Assembly: GCA_944391285.1 (NCBI GenBank)
Contig: CALXSY010000004.1
Location: 41,477 to 105,476 of the forward strand
Direction: 5' to 3'
DNA: 64,000 bases
DNA from: an uncultured Clostridia bacterium
Lineage (GTDB): Bacteria; Bacillota; Peptococcia; Peptococcales; Peptococcaceae
In this document: positions 1 through 8,740 of the stretch, piece by piece
Layout of the letters: each line of letters starts with the position of its first letter
How positions within the stretch are numbered: position 1 is the stretch's first letter
The notes under the pieces: generated by a model
Seen by the model: the letters and a program-made list of their open reading frames with translations, nothing else
Databases searched by the model: none
Told to the model about the DNA's origin: nothing
Translations under genes and position numbers: made by a program

Positions 1-730
1 AGACGATGGCGGAAATGCGGTTTTCCACCCCGTTAAACATATGCTCCCCTAAGCCTGCCGGCACATTCACTGCTGCACATTCCACCACTCCGCCGATGGA
101 ATCTCCTTGGGCTTTCACCCGCAGGATTTCCTCTTTCATCAGTTCTCCTGCTTCATCATCAATAACAGCCAGTTCCTTATGGCTCAAAGCAGCCAAATCC
201 GCTAAACCTACTTTCGCCAAATCAAAAGGTTTATCCTTCACAGAACCGATGCTGTAAATATGAGCGCCAATCTCTATCTTATGCACCTTTTTTAAATATT
301 GCCGGCAAATGCCGCCGGCGATACAAAGCGGCGCTGTCAGGCGGCCCGAAAAATGCCCGCCGCCTCTTAAATCCACCTGCTCGCCGTATTTTTTTACAGC
401 ACTGTAATCAGCATGAGCCGGGCGGGGGATGTGTTTTAATTTCTCATAATCTTTGGAATGCTGGTTTTTATTATAAATTACCGCTTCGATCGTTTTTCCG
501 TCGGTCGCAAAATTATCATCAACTCCCCTTAAAAATACCGGTTCATCGCCTTCTTGGCGGGCGGTGCCCAAGGGGTTGCGCCCCGGAGCCCGGCGGGCTA
601 AAAAGGCTTGCAGTTCTTCTTGGTCAATATTAAAGCCTTGAGGCAGACCCTCTAAAGTCATGCCGATTTTTTCATCGTGCGAGCCGCCGTAGATGGTTAA
701 ATGCAAATTTCTGCCGTAGCTGTCAGCCAT
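1..730 (-). CDS. aroC: Chorismate synthase, C-terminus cut by window edge
   Basis: Last enzyme of the shikimate pathway, converting 5-enolpyruvylshikimate-3-phosphate to chorismate with reduced FMN. The reverse strand opens with ATG at 730 and reads MADSYGRNLHLTIYGGSHD, then RRAPGRNPLGTARQEGD and HIPRPAHADYSAVKKYG, all recognisable AroC signatures. About 243 residues are visible; the rest lies left of base 1, so no stop is seen. The start overlaps the aroA stop by 8 bases (ATGGCTGA), which indicates translational coupling in the tyrA-aroB-aroA-aroC operon. Confidence 0.93.
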   Translation of the reverse strand, partial: MADSYGRNLHLTIYGGSHDEKIGMTLEGLPQGFNIDQEELQAFLARRAPGRNPLGTARQEGDEPVFLRGVDDNFATDGKTIEAVIYNKNQHSKDYEKLKHIPRPAHADYSAVKKYGEQVDLRGGGHFSGRLTAPLCIAGGICRQYLKKVHKIEIGAHIYSIGSVKDKPFDLAKVGLADLAALSHKELAVIDDEAGELMKEEILRVKAQGDSIGGVVECAAVNVPAGLGEHMFNGVENRISAIV

Positions 731-2000
731 CGATAACCGCCCCTTTCTCATAAATATGTGCTAAATCCTGCCAAAAGGCGGGATAGGATTTTTCTACTGC
801 TTCTGCCCCGCTTACGGTTACGGCTTCTTCGCTGATCAATGCCGCTGCCGCCGCGCTCATGACCATGCGGTGATCATTAAAAGAGTCGGCTCTGCCGCCT
901 TTGAGCTTGCCGGAGCCGTGAATCAAAAGCCCGTCGCCGGTTTCCTCCGCTTGACCGCCCAGGGCATTTAGGTTAAGCCTAATCGCAGCCAGGCGGTCGC
1001 TTTCCTTTAAGCGCAGGCGGGAGGCGTTATAAATGCGGGTCGTGCCTTGAGCTTTAGCCGCCACTATAGCCAATATAGGCACCAAATCGGGAATCTGCGC
1101 CGCATCAATTTCGATGGCATGCAAATCGCCTTTTTGCACCGTAACCGAACCGCCCTTTTCGTCGGCTGTCACCTTGGCGCCGAAGCGCTTTAATATTTCC
1201 GCTATCTCTTTATCGCCCTGCGCGGAATGGAGATTAAGCTTGGTGACTGTAACCCCTTCTGTACTGCCTAATGCTCCCATCGCTAAGAAAAAGGCGGCAT
1301 TGGACCAATCGCCTTCCACCTCCAGCTTCGGGGGAGCGGTGTATTTTAAATCATTTTTAATGAGAAAACTCTGCTCATTCATGGCTAATTCAATGCCGAA
1401 TGCTTTTAAAGCGTTAACCGTCAAGCCGATATAAGGCAAGGATTCGATTTTACCCGTTATTTTTAAAGTGCATTGTTCCTTAAGCAAGGGCAGAGCAAAG
1501 AGCAGTCCGCTGATGTATTGGGAGGACACTCCGCCGTCTATTTGATAATCTCCGCCCGTTAACTGCCCTTTTAAAGTAAGGGGCTCGCTCTTGGGGTCGC
1601 TTAAAACTGCGCCATGCTCCTTTAAAACCTCGTCCAAAGGCGCTAACGGTCTCTGCGCCAGCCTGCCTTCGCGTTTAAAGCTTGCCTGCGTGCCCAGCGC
1701 CGCCGCCAGCGGCAAGAGAAAGCGCAGTGTCGAGCCCGACTCGCCGCAGTTTAACTGCGCCTGCCCTGCCGCCTGCTTAAGCGGCGTTACTTCAAATTCG
1801 CCCTTGGCATAATTTATCTCCGCTCCCAAGGCGCGCAGGCAGTTCGCCGTCGCCTCGATATCTTTATTTAATTTAGGGCACGCTATCCGGCAGGGCTTAT
1901 CTGCCAGAGCGGCACAAATAAGCAAGCGGTGTGCCACCGATTTAGAGGGAATAGCCGCCGTAATACCTGCGGCTTTGGTTGGTTTGATAGTTTTATTCAT
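723..2000 (-). CDS. aroA: 3-phosphoshikimate 1-carboxyvinyltransferase (EPSP synthase)
   Basis: Transfers the enolpyruvyl group of PEP to shikimate-3-phosphate in the cytoplasm. At 425 aa it has normal family length. Visible signatures are the N-terminal PSKSVAHRLLICAALA (substrate-binding Lys and Ser), LNCGESGSTLRFLLPLAAAL near residue 85-103, and the C-terminal RLKESDRLAAI and FNDHRMVMSAAAAAL. The LNCGESGSTLRFL form (rather than LGNAGTA) suggests a class II-like enzyme, which is an inference. Its start overlaps the aroB stop by 8 bases and its end overlaps aroC by 8 bases, so the three genes are tightly coupled. Confidence 0.95.
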   Translation of the reverse strand: MNKTIKPTKAAGITAAIPSKSVAHRLLICAALADKPCRIACPKLNKDIEATANCLRALGAEINYAKGEFEVTPLKQAAGQAQLNCGESGSTLRFLLPLAAALGTQASFKREGRLAQRPLAPLDEVLKEHGAVLSDPKSEPLTLKGQLTGGDYQIDGGVSSQYISGLLFALPLLKEQCTLKITGKIESLPYIGLTVNALKAFGIELAMNEQSFLIKNDLKYTAPPKLEVEGDWSNAAFFLAMGALGSTEGVTVTKLNLHSAQGDKEIAEILKRFGAKVTADEKGGSVTVQKGDLHAIEIDAAQIPDLVPILAIVAAKAQGTTRIYNASRLRLKESDRLAAIRLNLNALGGQAEETGDGLLIHGSGKLKGGRADSFNDHRMVMSAAAAALISEEAVTVSGAEAVEKSYPAFWQDLAHIYEKGAVIDG

Positions 2001-3051
2001 CTTGCAGCCCGTCCTTAATAATTGCCAAAAGCTCGGTCACGTCAATTTTTTTCAATCGGCTTTCGCCTATTTTCACCGGTATCACCAGATTGATGCTTGC
2101 ACCCAGCCGCTTTTTATCTCTGAGCGCCGCTTCCTTTAATTCCTCTGCCTGATAAATTGTGCTTTGGGGCAGTTGATATTTTGCCGTCATCGCCAGCATT
2201 TTTGCCAAAACTTCTTTTTCGCACCAGCCGCGCTTGACCGCCGCTTTGGCAATCAATATCATGCCTATGGCTACCGCCTGCCCGTGAGAGATTTGATAAT
2301 TAGAACATTTTTCGATGGCGTGCCCTAAGGTATGCCCTAAGTTTAAAAGCTGACGGCTGCCTTTGTCGTATTCGTCTGCTTCGACCAAACGGCGTTTATT
2401 TTCCACACAGCGGGCAATGATCTCCTCACTCGGCTCGCTCGCCTCCGCCAGCATATCCAATAGTTCTGCATCAGCGATAAAGCCGTATTTGATCACCTCT
2501 GCCCAGCCGTCAAGCAAATATTGCGCAGGCAATGTTTTTAAAGCGGCACAGTCGCACAAAACCAAGCTGGGCTGCCAAAAAGCCCCCACCAAATTTTTGC
2601 CCTGCGGCAAATCAATGGCTGTTTTGCCGCCCACCGAAGCATCAACCATTGCCAAAAGGCTGGTGGGAATCTGCACAAAGCGGATACCTCTCAAATAAGT
2701 AGCCGCCGCCAAACCGCTTAAATCGCCGGTTACTCCGCCGCCTAAAGCTACGATGATGTCGCTTTTGGTGATCTCTTTTTCCGCCAAAAACTGCCAGAGC
2801 TCATTTAATGTGCTGATATTTTTGCTTTCCTCGCCGTGCGGAAAGGTAAACTGATAAACCTTAAAGCCCTGCTCCTCTAAAGATATTTTAACTGTTTTGC
2901 CATAAAGAGCCTCTACATTATCATCGCTTACGATCACCGCCGTACCCAAATCGGTTACTGCTTTTTTAATATAAGCACCGCTTTTTGCCAAAATATCGGT
3001 ATCAATGATGACCTCGTAATTTTTGGTTGCTTTAACCTCTACTTTTTTCAT
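1993..3051 (-). CDS. aroB: 3-dehydroquinate synthase
   Basis: Second step of the shikimate pathway: NAD- and metal-dependent cyclisation of DAHP to 3-dehydroquinate. The protein shows IVALGGGVTGDLSGLAAATYLRG, QIPTSLLAMVDASVGGKTA, GWAEVIKYGFI and LNLGHTLGHAIE, which carry the nucleotide-binding glycines and metal-binding Glu/His residues of AroB. The frame is open to a TTG at 3060, but the AAAGGA ribosome site touches that TTG and sits 9 bases before ATG at 3051, so I choose 3051 (352 aa). It overlaps the tyrA end by 20 bases. Confidence 0.94.
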   Translation of the reverse strand: MKKVEVKATKNYEVIIDTDILAKSGAYIKKAVTDLGTAVIVSDDNVEALYGKTVKISLEEQGFKVYQFTFPHGEESKNISTLNELWQFLAEKEITKSDIIVALGGGVTGDLSGLAAATYLRGIRFVQIPTSLLAMVDASVGGKTAIDLPQGKNLVGAFWQPSLVLCDCAALKTLPAQYLLDGWAEVIKYGFIADAELLDMLAEASEPSEEIIARCVENKRRLVEADEYDKGSRQLLNLGHTLGHAIEKCSNYQISHGQAVAIGMILIAKAAVKRGWCEKEVLAKMLAMTAKYQLPQSTIYQAEELKEAALRDKKRLGASINLVIPVKIGESRLKKIDVTELLAIIKDGLQDE

Positions 3052-3886
3052 AGCCGTCAATCCTTTCTTTAGCCAAGCGCCCTTCCTTGAGCAAAAGCTC
3101 CAATTCTTCCCTGTTTCCCGCCGCTATTGCTTGGCGGTACTTGCTCAGCGCCATTTGCAGCCAATCTATTTCATTCAGCAAGGCTGTTTTATTGTCCAAA
3201 AATAATTCTGCCCACATAACCTCATTAAGCCAGGCTACCCGGGTCAAATCCTTGTAAGAACCGGCAGAAAAGCCTTTGTGCTTTTCTGCGGTAGGACTTT
3301 TGATATAGGCATTGGAAACCACATGAGCCAGCTGAGAGGTAAAAGCAATCATCTGGTCATGCTCCAAAGGCGTTGTCAGGGTAAATTTGCCAAAGCCCAA
3401 AGGCGCAAGCCATTCCTTTGCCTGATTGATCAATCTCTCGTCCTCACCTTCCTTAGGCACGATAATCATCGCCGCCTCTTTAAACATATTAGCCCGGGAA
3501 TATTTAAAGCCTATTTTATGCGTTCCCGCCATCGGGTGTCCGCCTAAAAAATGAAAACCATGCTCCTCTGCCAGCTTAAAAGCTGCGGCGCAGACCTTTT
3601 GCTTGACACCGCACAAATCCATAACTATGCCCTGCGGGTTAAACTCATCAGCATGCCGGCGCAGATACGCTAATGTGGCTTCCGGATAAAGCGCCAGCAA
3701 AACCAGCTGGCATTCTTTAAGCTTCTGCCCATCTAAAACGCCGTCAATTACCCCCATTTTTTGTGCTTCTGTCATAACAGCAGGATTAGCATCATCTGCC
3801 CAAATTTCCGCTTCGGTATATTGCTTAAATGCTTTCGCCATCGAACCGCCTATCAAGCCCAAGCCGACTATTCCTATCTGCATCAT
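3032..3886 (-). CDS. tyrA: Prephenate dehydrogenase
   Basis: NAD(P)-dependent oxidative decarboxylation of prephenate to 4-hydroxyphenylpyruvate, the tyrosine branch. The 284 aa protein begins with a Rossmann motif (IGIVGLGLIGGSMAKAF) and contains GGHPMAG (around residue 117) and TPLEHDQMIAFTSQLAHVVSNA, both typical of TyrA. It is short and ends without an ACT regulatory domain, so feedback control may lie elsewhere, for example in the T-box leader. It is the first gene after the leader. AAGAAGG lies 7 bases before tandem ATG codons. Confidence 0.9.
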   Translation of the reverse strand: MMQIGIVGLGLIGGSMAKAFKQYTEAEIWADDANPAVMTEAQKMGVIDGVLDGQKLKECQLVLLALYPEATLAYLRRHADEFNPQGIVMDLCGVKQKVCAAAFKLAEEHGFHFLGGHPMAGTHKIGFKYSRANMFKEAAMIIVPKEGEDERLINQAKEWLAPLGFGKFTLTTPLEHDQMIAFTSQLAHVVSNAYIKSPTAEKHKGFSAGSYKDLTRVAWLNEVMWAELFLDNKTALLNEIDWLQMALSKYRQAIAAGNREELELLLKEGRLAKERIDGYEKSRG

Positions 3887-3912
3887 TTTTGCCCTTCTTT
3901 CCTAAACAATAC

Positions 3913-4173
3913 AAAAACCCCGTCCTCACCCAGAGGACGGGGCTATCACCCGTGGTACCACCTCAATTTAATATCGCCATCGATATCCTCTTTAGGTACG
4001 GCTATTGCTTATACCCTATCGCTGTAACGGGCGAGACCGTCAGTGCCTACTTTATCAGCCTGCTGCTCTTGAGATGAATTCGCCGTTTCTCCTCACTATT
4101 GGCTCGCACCGACCGCCAACTCTCTTTGAGATTGCAAAATGGTTACTACTTCTCAGTCATTGCATTTAAATTA
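3913..4173 (-). ncRNA. T-box leader (tRNA-sensing riboswitch), Phe (UUC) specifier
   Basis: The minus strand upstream of tyrA carries a T-box leader. Stem I base TGAGA (4155-4151) pairs with TCTCA (4074-4070). The specifier loop has AGTA (4150-4147) opposite GAATTCA, which puts the codon UUC at 4078-4076, just before the conserved A and the lower stem. The antiterminator box AGGTGGTACCACGG is at 3963-3950. An intrinsic terminator follows: a 10-bp stem CCCCGTCCTC/GAGGACGGGG at 3918-3942 with a U tract at 3917-3913. Uncharged tRNA should favour the antiterminator and transcription of tyrA-aroB-aroA-aroC. UUC implies tRNA-Phe; this is inferred from position in the loop. Confidence 0.92.
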
Positions 4174-4179
4174 GTATGT

Positions 4180-4208
4180 ATTATACTGCACAATTTAGCT
4201 CTTGTCAA
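4180..4208 (-). promoter_or_regulatory. Sigma-A promoter of the T-box/aro operon
   Basis: A perfect TTGACA (4208-4203), 17-base spacer and perfect TATAAT (4185-4180) on the minus strand, placing the transcript start near 4173 immediately before the T-box stem I. The full consensus match implies strong constitutive initiation, with control left to the T-box. Confidence 0.9.
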
Positions 4209-4243
4209 GAACTTTTTTCTGTTTTTATGCTCAATTTTTCGGC

Positions 4244-4278
4244 AAAAAAACTGCCTTAGACCGTTATATCTAAGGCAG
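4244..4278 (-). terminator. Intrinsic terminator after hydA
   Basis: A 10-bp stem CTGCCTTAGA/TCTAAGGCAG (4251-4260 and 4269-4278) is followed on the minus strand by seven U residues (4250-4244). It ends the hydCBA transcript. Confidence 0.88.
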
Positions 4279-4306
4279 CTTGAATTACATTTTTAACAAC
4301 CGTTAA

Positions 4307-6070
4307 TTATTTGTTCCAATTAAGATTGTATTTGATACGAGGAGTATAGGTAGTGTGCAAGAGCTCATGAGATTTATGGCTCAAAGGCTCACCTAAGAAC
4401 TCAGCATAGACTGCTTTGATGAATGGGTTTTCATGAGATTTGCGAAGCGGTAAGTTCTTATCGTCTTCATACAAGCCCAAACCACGGATTGCACGATAGT
4501 CGGTCGGCAAAATAGTTCTGGTCAAGGAGTTGACGATCGGAGTACCGCCGCCGCCTACGCAGCCGCCGGGGCAAGCCATAATCTCGATGAAAGCATAGTC
4601 AGCTTCGCCGGCTCTTACTTTATCCATCATCTTCTTAGCATTTGCCAAGGTATGAACAACAGCAACTTTAACAGGAGTGCCGTCTAAATCAACAGTAGCT
4701 TCTTTGATGCCTTCCATACCACGAACCTCTTCAAAGTCAACCTTCTCTAAGGTCTTACCGGTTACTACTTCATAAACGGTACGCAAAGCAGCTTCCATAA
4801 CACCGCCGGTAGCGCCGAAGATAGTACCAGCACCGGTACCAACACCCAATGGGCTGTCGCACTCTTCTTCCGGCAGCTCAGCTAAGTTAATGCCGGTTTG
4901 TCTGATCATGCGGGCAACTTCACGAACAGTGATAACGCAGTCAACATCTCGGTAACCGCTGGAGTTCATCTCAGGACGAGCGCACTCATATTTCTTAGCG
5001 GTACATGGCATAACAGAGCAGCTGAAAATAGTTGCAGGGTCTACGCCGGCTTTTTGTGCATAGTAAGTTTTAACGATAGCACCAAACATTTGCTGCGGAG
5101 ATTTAGCACTGGAGAGATGATCTAATTGATCCGGATAGTGATGTTCGCAATATTTGATCCAGCCGGGGCTGCAGGAAGTGATCTGCGGTAAAACGCCGCC
5201 GTTTTGGATTCTATGAAGCAACTCGGTGCCTTCTTCCATAATGGTTAAGTCAGCGGACCAGTTGGTGTCAAATACTTTATCAAAGCCCAATCTTCTCAAA
5301 GCTGCAACAGTTTTGCCGGTAGAGATAGCGCCCATCGGGATGCCGAACTCTTCACTGATAGCAATACGAACAGCAGGAGAGAATTGAACAACGCAATGTT
5401 TGTTTTCGTCAGCTAAAGCATCCCAAACTTTTGCAGTGTCATCTTTTTCACTCAATGCGCCAACCGGGCAAGCATTGATACATTGTCCGCACAATGCACA
5501 GTTAATATCATCCAGCGGATGCATAAATGCAGGACCAACGGTGGAGTTAAAGCCACGGTTGATAGTGCCCAAAATACTTACGCCTTGAACTTTTTGGCAA
5601 GTAGCTATGCAGCGGCGACAGAGGATGCATTTGTTAGGGTCTCTAACGATAGCCAAACTTCTGTCATCAATTGGGAAGGTGTTCTTTTCGCCTTCAAAAC
5701 GGATTTCTCTGATGCCTAATTGTCTTGCCAAGCTTTGCAGTTCGCAGTTACCGCTTCTTACGCAGGTCAAGCAGTCAGCCGGGTGGTTGGATAACAATAA
5801 TTCAACAACAGCTTTTCTGGCTTCACGCACTTTTGCGGTATTGGTGTGTACTTCCAAGCCTTCGCTTACCGGATAAACGCAGGAAGGCTGTAAAGCTTTA
5901 GCGCCTTTTACTTCAACCAAGCAGACGCGGCAAGCACCGATAGCATTAACATCTTTCAAGTAGCACAAGGTAGGAATATGAACTCCGGCTTTTTGTGCTG
6001 CTTGGAGAACTGTAGAGCCTTTTTCTACTTCTACAGCTTTACCATCTATAATAACATTTACCATTTCCAC
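4307..6070 (-). CDS. hydA: [FeFe] hydrogenase catalytic subunit of a trimeric HydABC
   Basis: Cytoplasmic catalytic subunit of an NAD(P)H/ferredoxin-linked hydrogenase. From the N-terminus: a plant-type [2Fe-2S] domain (Cys in TLCYL, ACRVC, PSC), a HPADCLTC...CELQ cluster motif near residue 100, two [4Fe-4S] motifs (CILCRRCIATC and CALCGQCINACP), then the H-cluster domain with TSCSPGW, MPCTAKKYE and EIMACPGGCVGGGG, and a C-terminal small-subunit-like stretch GEPLSHKSHELLHT. The first H-cluster motif has Ser where most enzymes have a second Cys. AAGGGG sits 8 bases before GTG at 6070, which I take as start; GTG 6079 and ATG 6064 are alternatives. It lies 15 bases after hydB. Confidence 0.93.
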   Translation of the reverse strand: MEMVNVIIDGKAVEVEKGSTVLQAAQKAGVHIPTLCYLKDVNAIGACRVCLVEVKGAKALQPSCVYPVSEGLEVHTNTAKVREARKAVVELLLSNHPADCLTCVRSGNCELQSLARQLGIREIRFEGEKNTFPIDDRSLAIVRDPNKCILCRRCIATCQKVQGVSILGTINRGFNSTVGPAFMHPLDDINCALCGQCINACPVGALSEKDDTAKVWDALADENKHCVVQFSPAVRIAISEEFGIPMGAISTGKTVAALRRLGFDKVFDTNWSADLTIMEEGTELLHRIQNGGVLPQITSCSPGWIKYCEHHYPDQLDHLSSAKSPQQMFGAIVKTYYAQKAGVDPATIFSCSVMPCTAKKYECARPEMNSSGYRDVDCVITVREVARMIRQTGINLAELPEEECDSPLGVGTGAGTIFGATGGVMEAALRTVYEVVTGKTLEKVDFEEVRGMEGIKEATVDLDGTPVKVAVVHTLANAKKMMDKVRAGEADYAFIEIMACPGGCVGGGGTPIVNSLTRTILPTDYRAIRGLGLYEDDKNLPLRKSHENPFIKAVYAEFLGEPLSHKSHELLHTTYTPRIKYNLNWNK

Positions 6071-6085
6071 AATTATCACCCCTTA

Positions 6086-7972
6086 TTACTTTTTATAGAT
6101 TGCGCCGAATTTGCAGTTATCTAAGCAGACACCGCATTTAATGCATTTTTCAGGATCAATGCTATGCGGATTCTTTACGCTGCCGGTGATTGCTCCAACA
6201 GGGCAGTTGCGAGCACATAAGGTACAGCCTTTGCATTTCTCTGGATCAATAACCATAGTGAAGAGGCTCTTGCATTTGCCAGCCGGGCATTTTTTATCTT
6301 TAATATGAGCTTCATATTCGTCACGGAAGAATTTCAATGTAGCCAATACCGGGTTAGGAGCAGTTTGACCTAATGCACACAAAGCAGAGGTGCTGATGTT
6401 TTTAGCCAAGCTTTCCAATTTTTCGATATCGCCTTCTTCGCCTTTGCCTTCGGTAATTTTGGTTAAAATTTCCAAAATACGTTTGGTACCGATACGGCAG
6501 GGCGGGCATTTACCGCAGGATTCATCTTGAGTAAACTCAACGAAGAATTTAGCGATGTCAACCATACAGTCGGTTTCGTCCATAACGATAAGACCACCGG
6601 AACCCATCATTGAACCAGCTTTTACTAAGCTGTCAAAGTCGATTTCAGTATCTAATAAGCTTGCAGGCAAGCAGCCGCCGGAAGGACCACCGGTTTGCGC
6701 AGCTTTGAAGGCTTTACCATTAGGAATACCGCCGCCGATATCATAGATGATTTCTCTCAAAGTAGTACCCATTGGAACTTCAACTAAGCCGATGTTGTTG
6801 ATTTTACCGCTCATTGCGAATACTTTAGTACCTTTAGATTTTTCAGTACCAACGCTGGCAAATTCTTGAGCGCCTTTTAAGAAGATATAAGAGATGCTTG
6901 CCAAGGTCTCAACGTTGTTAACGAAGGTAGGTTTGCCCCACAAGCCTTTTTCAGCCGGGAACGGAGGACGAGGACGTGGCTCACCGCGTTTGCCTTCAAC
7001 AGAAGTTAACAATGCAGTTTCTTCACCGCAAACGAATGCACCAGCACCCAAACGGATGTCGATATCAAAATCAAAACCGGTGCCTAAGATATTTTTGCCT
7101 AACAAACCAGCTTCACGAGCTTGTTTGATAGCGATTTCCAAACGATGTACAGCGATAGGATACTCAGCACGGATATAAACATAACCTTGGCTGGCACCGA
7201 TGCAGTAACCGCCGATAGCCATAGCTTCGATTACACTGTGGGGGTCGCCTTCCAAAACGGAACGATCCATAAATGCGCCCGGGTCACCCTCGTCAGCATT
7301 ACATACAACATATTTTTGATCAGCGCTGTAGCCGGTAGCAAATTTCCATTTTAAGCCGGTCGGGAAACCTGCACCGCCGCGTCCGCGAATGCCGCTGTCC
7401 AATAATTCCTGAATAATTGCTTGAGAATCCATTTCGGTCAATGCACGACCAAGACCTTGATATGCATAATGAGCGATTGCTTCTTCGATTTTTTCAGGAT
7501 CAATACTGCCGCAGTTACGTAAAGCGATACGTTTTTGTTTTTGGAAGAAAGGAATGTGGCTCATATCCTTAGCATGTTCTTTAGTGCCGGGGATGGTATA
7601 GAGCAATCTTTCAACCAATTCACCGTTTTTAAAGTGTTTTTCAACGATTTCATCAACATCGCTGGCAGAAACTTTATTGTAGAAAGTGCCTTCAGGATAA
7701 ACAACCATGATCGGTCCCAAGCTGCAGAAACCAAAGCAACCGGTTTGAACAACCTGAACCTCATCTTGCAATCCTTCCTGAGCAATTTTTTCTTCCAAAG
7801 CTTTTTTTACTTCTGCGCTTTTGTTGGAGGTACAGCCGGTACCAGCGCAGATCAATACTTGATGTTTAGCCAAGTTTGCTTCAGTAGGAGCGAGTCCGTC
7901 ACGGACAGTCATTTTTGCTCTTTCAGCAACCTGTAGGGCTTTTAATTCTTCTAAACTTTCGATACGTTTCAT
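6086..7972 (-). CDS. hydB: Hydrogenase NAD(P)/FMN subunit (NuoF-like)
   Basis: Diaphorase subunit that exchanges electrons with NAD(P)H through FMN. The 628 aa order is: thioredoxin-like [2Fe-2S] domain (CAGTGCTSNKS near 45, GCFGFC near 80), NuoF core with GRGGAGFPTGLKW (about 196), NADEGDPGAFMDR and CGEETALL, the CGKCPPCRIGTKR cluster site (about 486), and a two-cluster ferredoxin tail (CKGCTLCARNCPVGAI, CIKCGVCLDNCKFGAI). This architecture is that of HydB/HndC of electron-bifurcating hydrogenases. The earlier ATG in AGGAGGTGTGATGAAG is closed after three codons by TGA, so translation starts at 7972. Confidence 0.94.
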   Translation of the reverse strand: MKRIESLEELKALQVAERAKMTVRDGLAPTEANLAKHQVLICAGTGCTSNKSAEVKKALEEKIAQEGLQDEVQVVQTGCFGFCSLGPIMVVYPEGTFYNKVSASDVDEIVEKHFKNGELVERLLYTIPGTKEHAKDMSHIPFFQKQKRIALRNCGSIDPEKIEEAIAHYAYQGLGRALTEMDSQAIIQELLDSGIRGRGGAGFPTGLKWKFATGYSADQKYVVCNADEGDPGAFMDRSVLEGDPHSVIEAMAIGGYCIGASQGYVYIRAEYPIAVHRLEIAIKQAREAGLLGKNILGTGFDFDIDIRLGAGAFVCGEETALLTSVEGKRGEPRPRPPFPAEKGLWGKPTFVNNVETLASISYIFLKGAQEFASVGTEKSKGTKVFAMSGKINNIGLVEVPMGTTLREIIYDIGGGIPNGKAFKAAQTGGPSGGCLPASLLDTEIDFDSLVKAGSMMGSGGLIVMDETDCMVDIAKFFVEFTQDESCGKCPPCRIGTKRILEILTKITEGKGEEGDIEKLESLAKNISTSALCALGQTAPNPVLATLKFFRDEYEAHIKDKKCPAGKCKSLFTMVIDPEKCKGCTLCARNCPVGAITGSVKNPHSIDPEKCIKCGVCLDNCKFGAIYKK

Positions 7973-7988
7973 GACTTCATCACACCTC

Positions 7989-8489
7989 CTAGTTATTAGC
8001 TTCTAAGTCTTTGTATTTTTGAATGATTGCCGGTACTTTATCCGGAGTCAAACGACCGTAAACTTCGCCATTTACAGTCATAACAGGAGCTAAGCCGCAA
8101 GCACCTACACAACGGCAGGCTTCAATAGAGAATAATCCGTCAGCAGAGGTCTCGTTGAGTTTGATTCCTAATTCTTTCTCTACTCTTTCCAAAATTTTGC
8201 CGGAGCCTTTAACATAGCAAGCGGTACCTAAGCAAACATTGAAATTGTATTTGCCTTTGGGCTCAGTGGTAAACAATGCGTAGAAAGTAACTACGCCGTA
8301 GATCTCGCTTAAAGGAATATCCATTTTTTCAGCGATATAAGCTTGAACTTCTTCCGGTAAATAACCGAAGATGCCTTGTGCCTTATGCAAAACATTAATC
8401 AAGCTGCCGGGCTGATCAATGTACTCTGCAATAACGGCATCAAGCTGTTGATATTTTTCTTGATTGTGAGCATTACATGTGCATGCCAT
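7989..8489 (-). CDS. hydC: Hydrogenase [2Fe-2S] subunit (NuoE-like)
   Basis: Small electron-transfer subunit of the trimeric hydrogenase. The 166 aa protein is a NuoE-type thioredoxin-fold ferredoxin: PEEVQAYIAEKMDIPLSEIYGVVTFYALF, then cluster cysteines in CLGTACYVKG and EACRCVGACGLAPV. It is the first gene of hydC-hydB-hydA, 16 bases before hydB. A 286-base leader with a probable Rex site precedes it, so expression probably follows the NADH/NAD ratio (inference). Confidence 0.93.
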   Translation of the reverse strand: MACTCNAHNQEKYQQLDAVIAEYIDQPGSLINVLHKAQGIFGYLPEEVQAYIAEKMDIPLSEIYGVVTFYALFTTEPKGKYNFNVCLGTACYVKGSGKILERVEKELGIKLNETSADGLFSIEACRCVGACGLAPVMTVNGEVYGRLTPDKVPAIIQKYKDLEANN

Positions 8490-8630
8490 TTCCTTTTCCC
8501 CCTTTTGAATGGTTAATTACAGGTCTATCCTGTTTGATAAATAATTCCGGCGCAAACGCCGTAGCCTGCAATTTTCAGGTTAATTAACGTCCCCATTCGT
8601 CAAAATACAATTCTGAAAATCACTAACTAT

Positions 8631-8659
8631 ATCTTACTATAAATTTGCGCAAAATTCAA
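8631..8659 (-). promoter_or_regulatory. Second candidate promoter of hydCBA
   Basis: TTGAAT (8659-8654), 17-base spacer, TAAGAT (8636-8631) on the minus strand. It is weaker than the Rex-overlapping promoter upstream but better spaced. Both could be used. Confidence 0.45.
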
Positions 8660-8712
8660 ATCGAATTAGCGTTAATTAAAATAAAACTTTCAAATAAAAA
8701 GATTGGAATCTA

Positions 8713-8740
8713 TTTATAAGATTCGTGAAATATCTCACAA
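8713..8740 (-). promoter_or_regulatory. Rex-type operator overlapping a hydCBA promoter
   Basis: The 18-base near-palindrome at 8740-8723 matches the Rex consensus TTGTGAAWWWWTTCACAA at all but two positions (TTGTGAG ATAT TTCACGA). Its left arm TTGTGA also serves as a -35, 16 bases before TATAAA (8718-8713), so a bound repressor would block polymerase. Rex senses NADH/NAD and commonly controls fermentative hydrogenases in Bacillota; the rex gene is not in this window. Confidence 0.65.

Noticed and set aside
3480..3500. Noc-binding site-like CCCGGG near the tyrA middle (also 32170-32185)
   Set aside because: Only the central six to eight bases match; flanks do not fit the 14-base palindrome.
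7535..7936. 133-codon frame on the plus strand opposite hydB
   Set aside because: It is the antisense shadow of a conserved gene, without a ribosome site or family signature.
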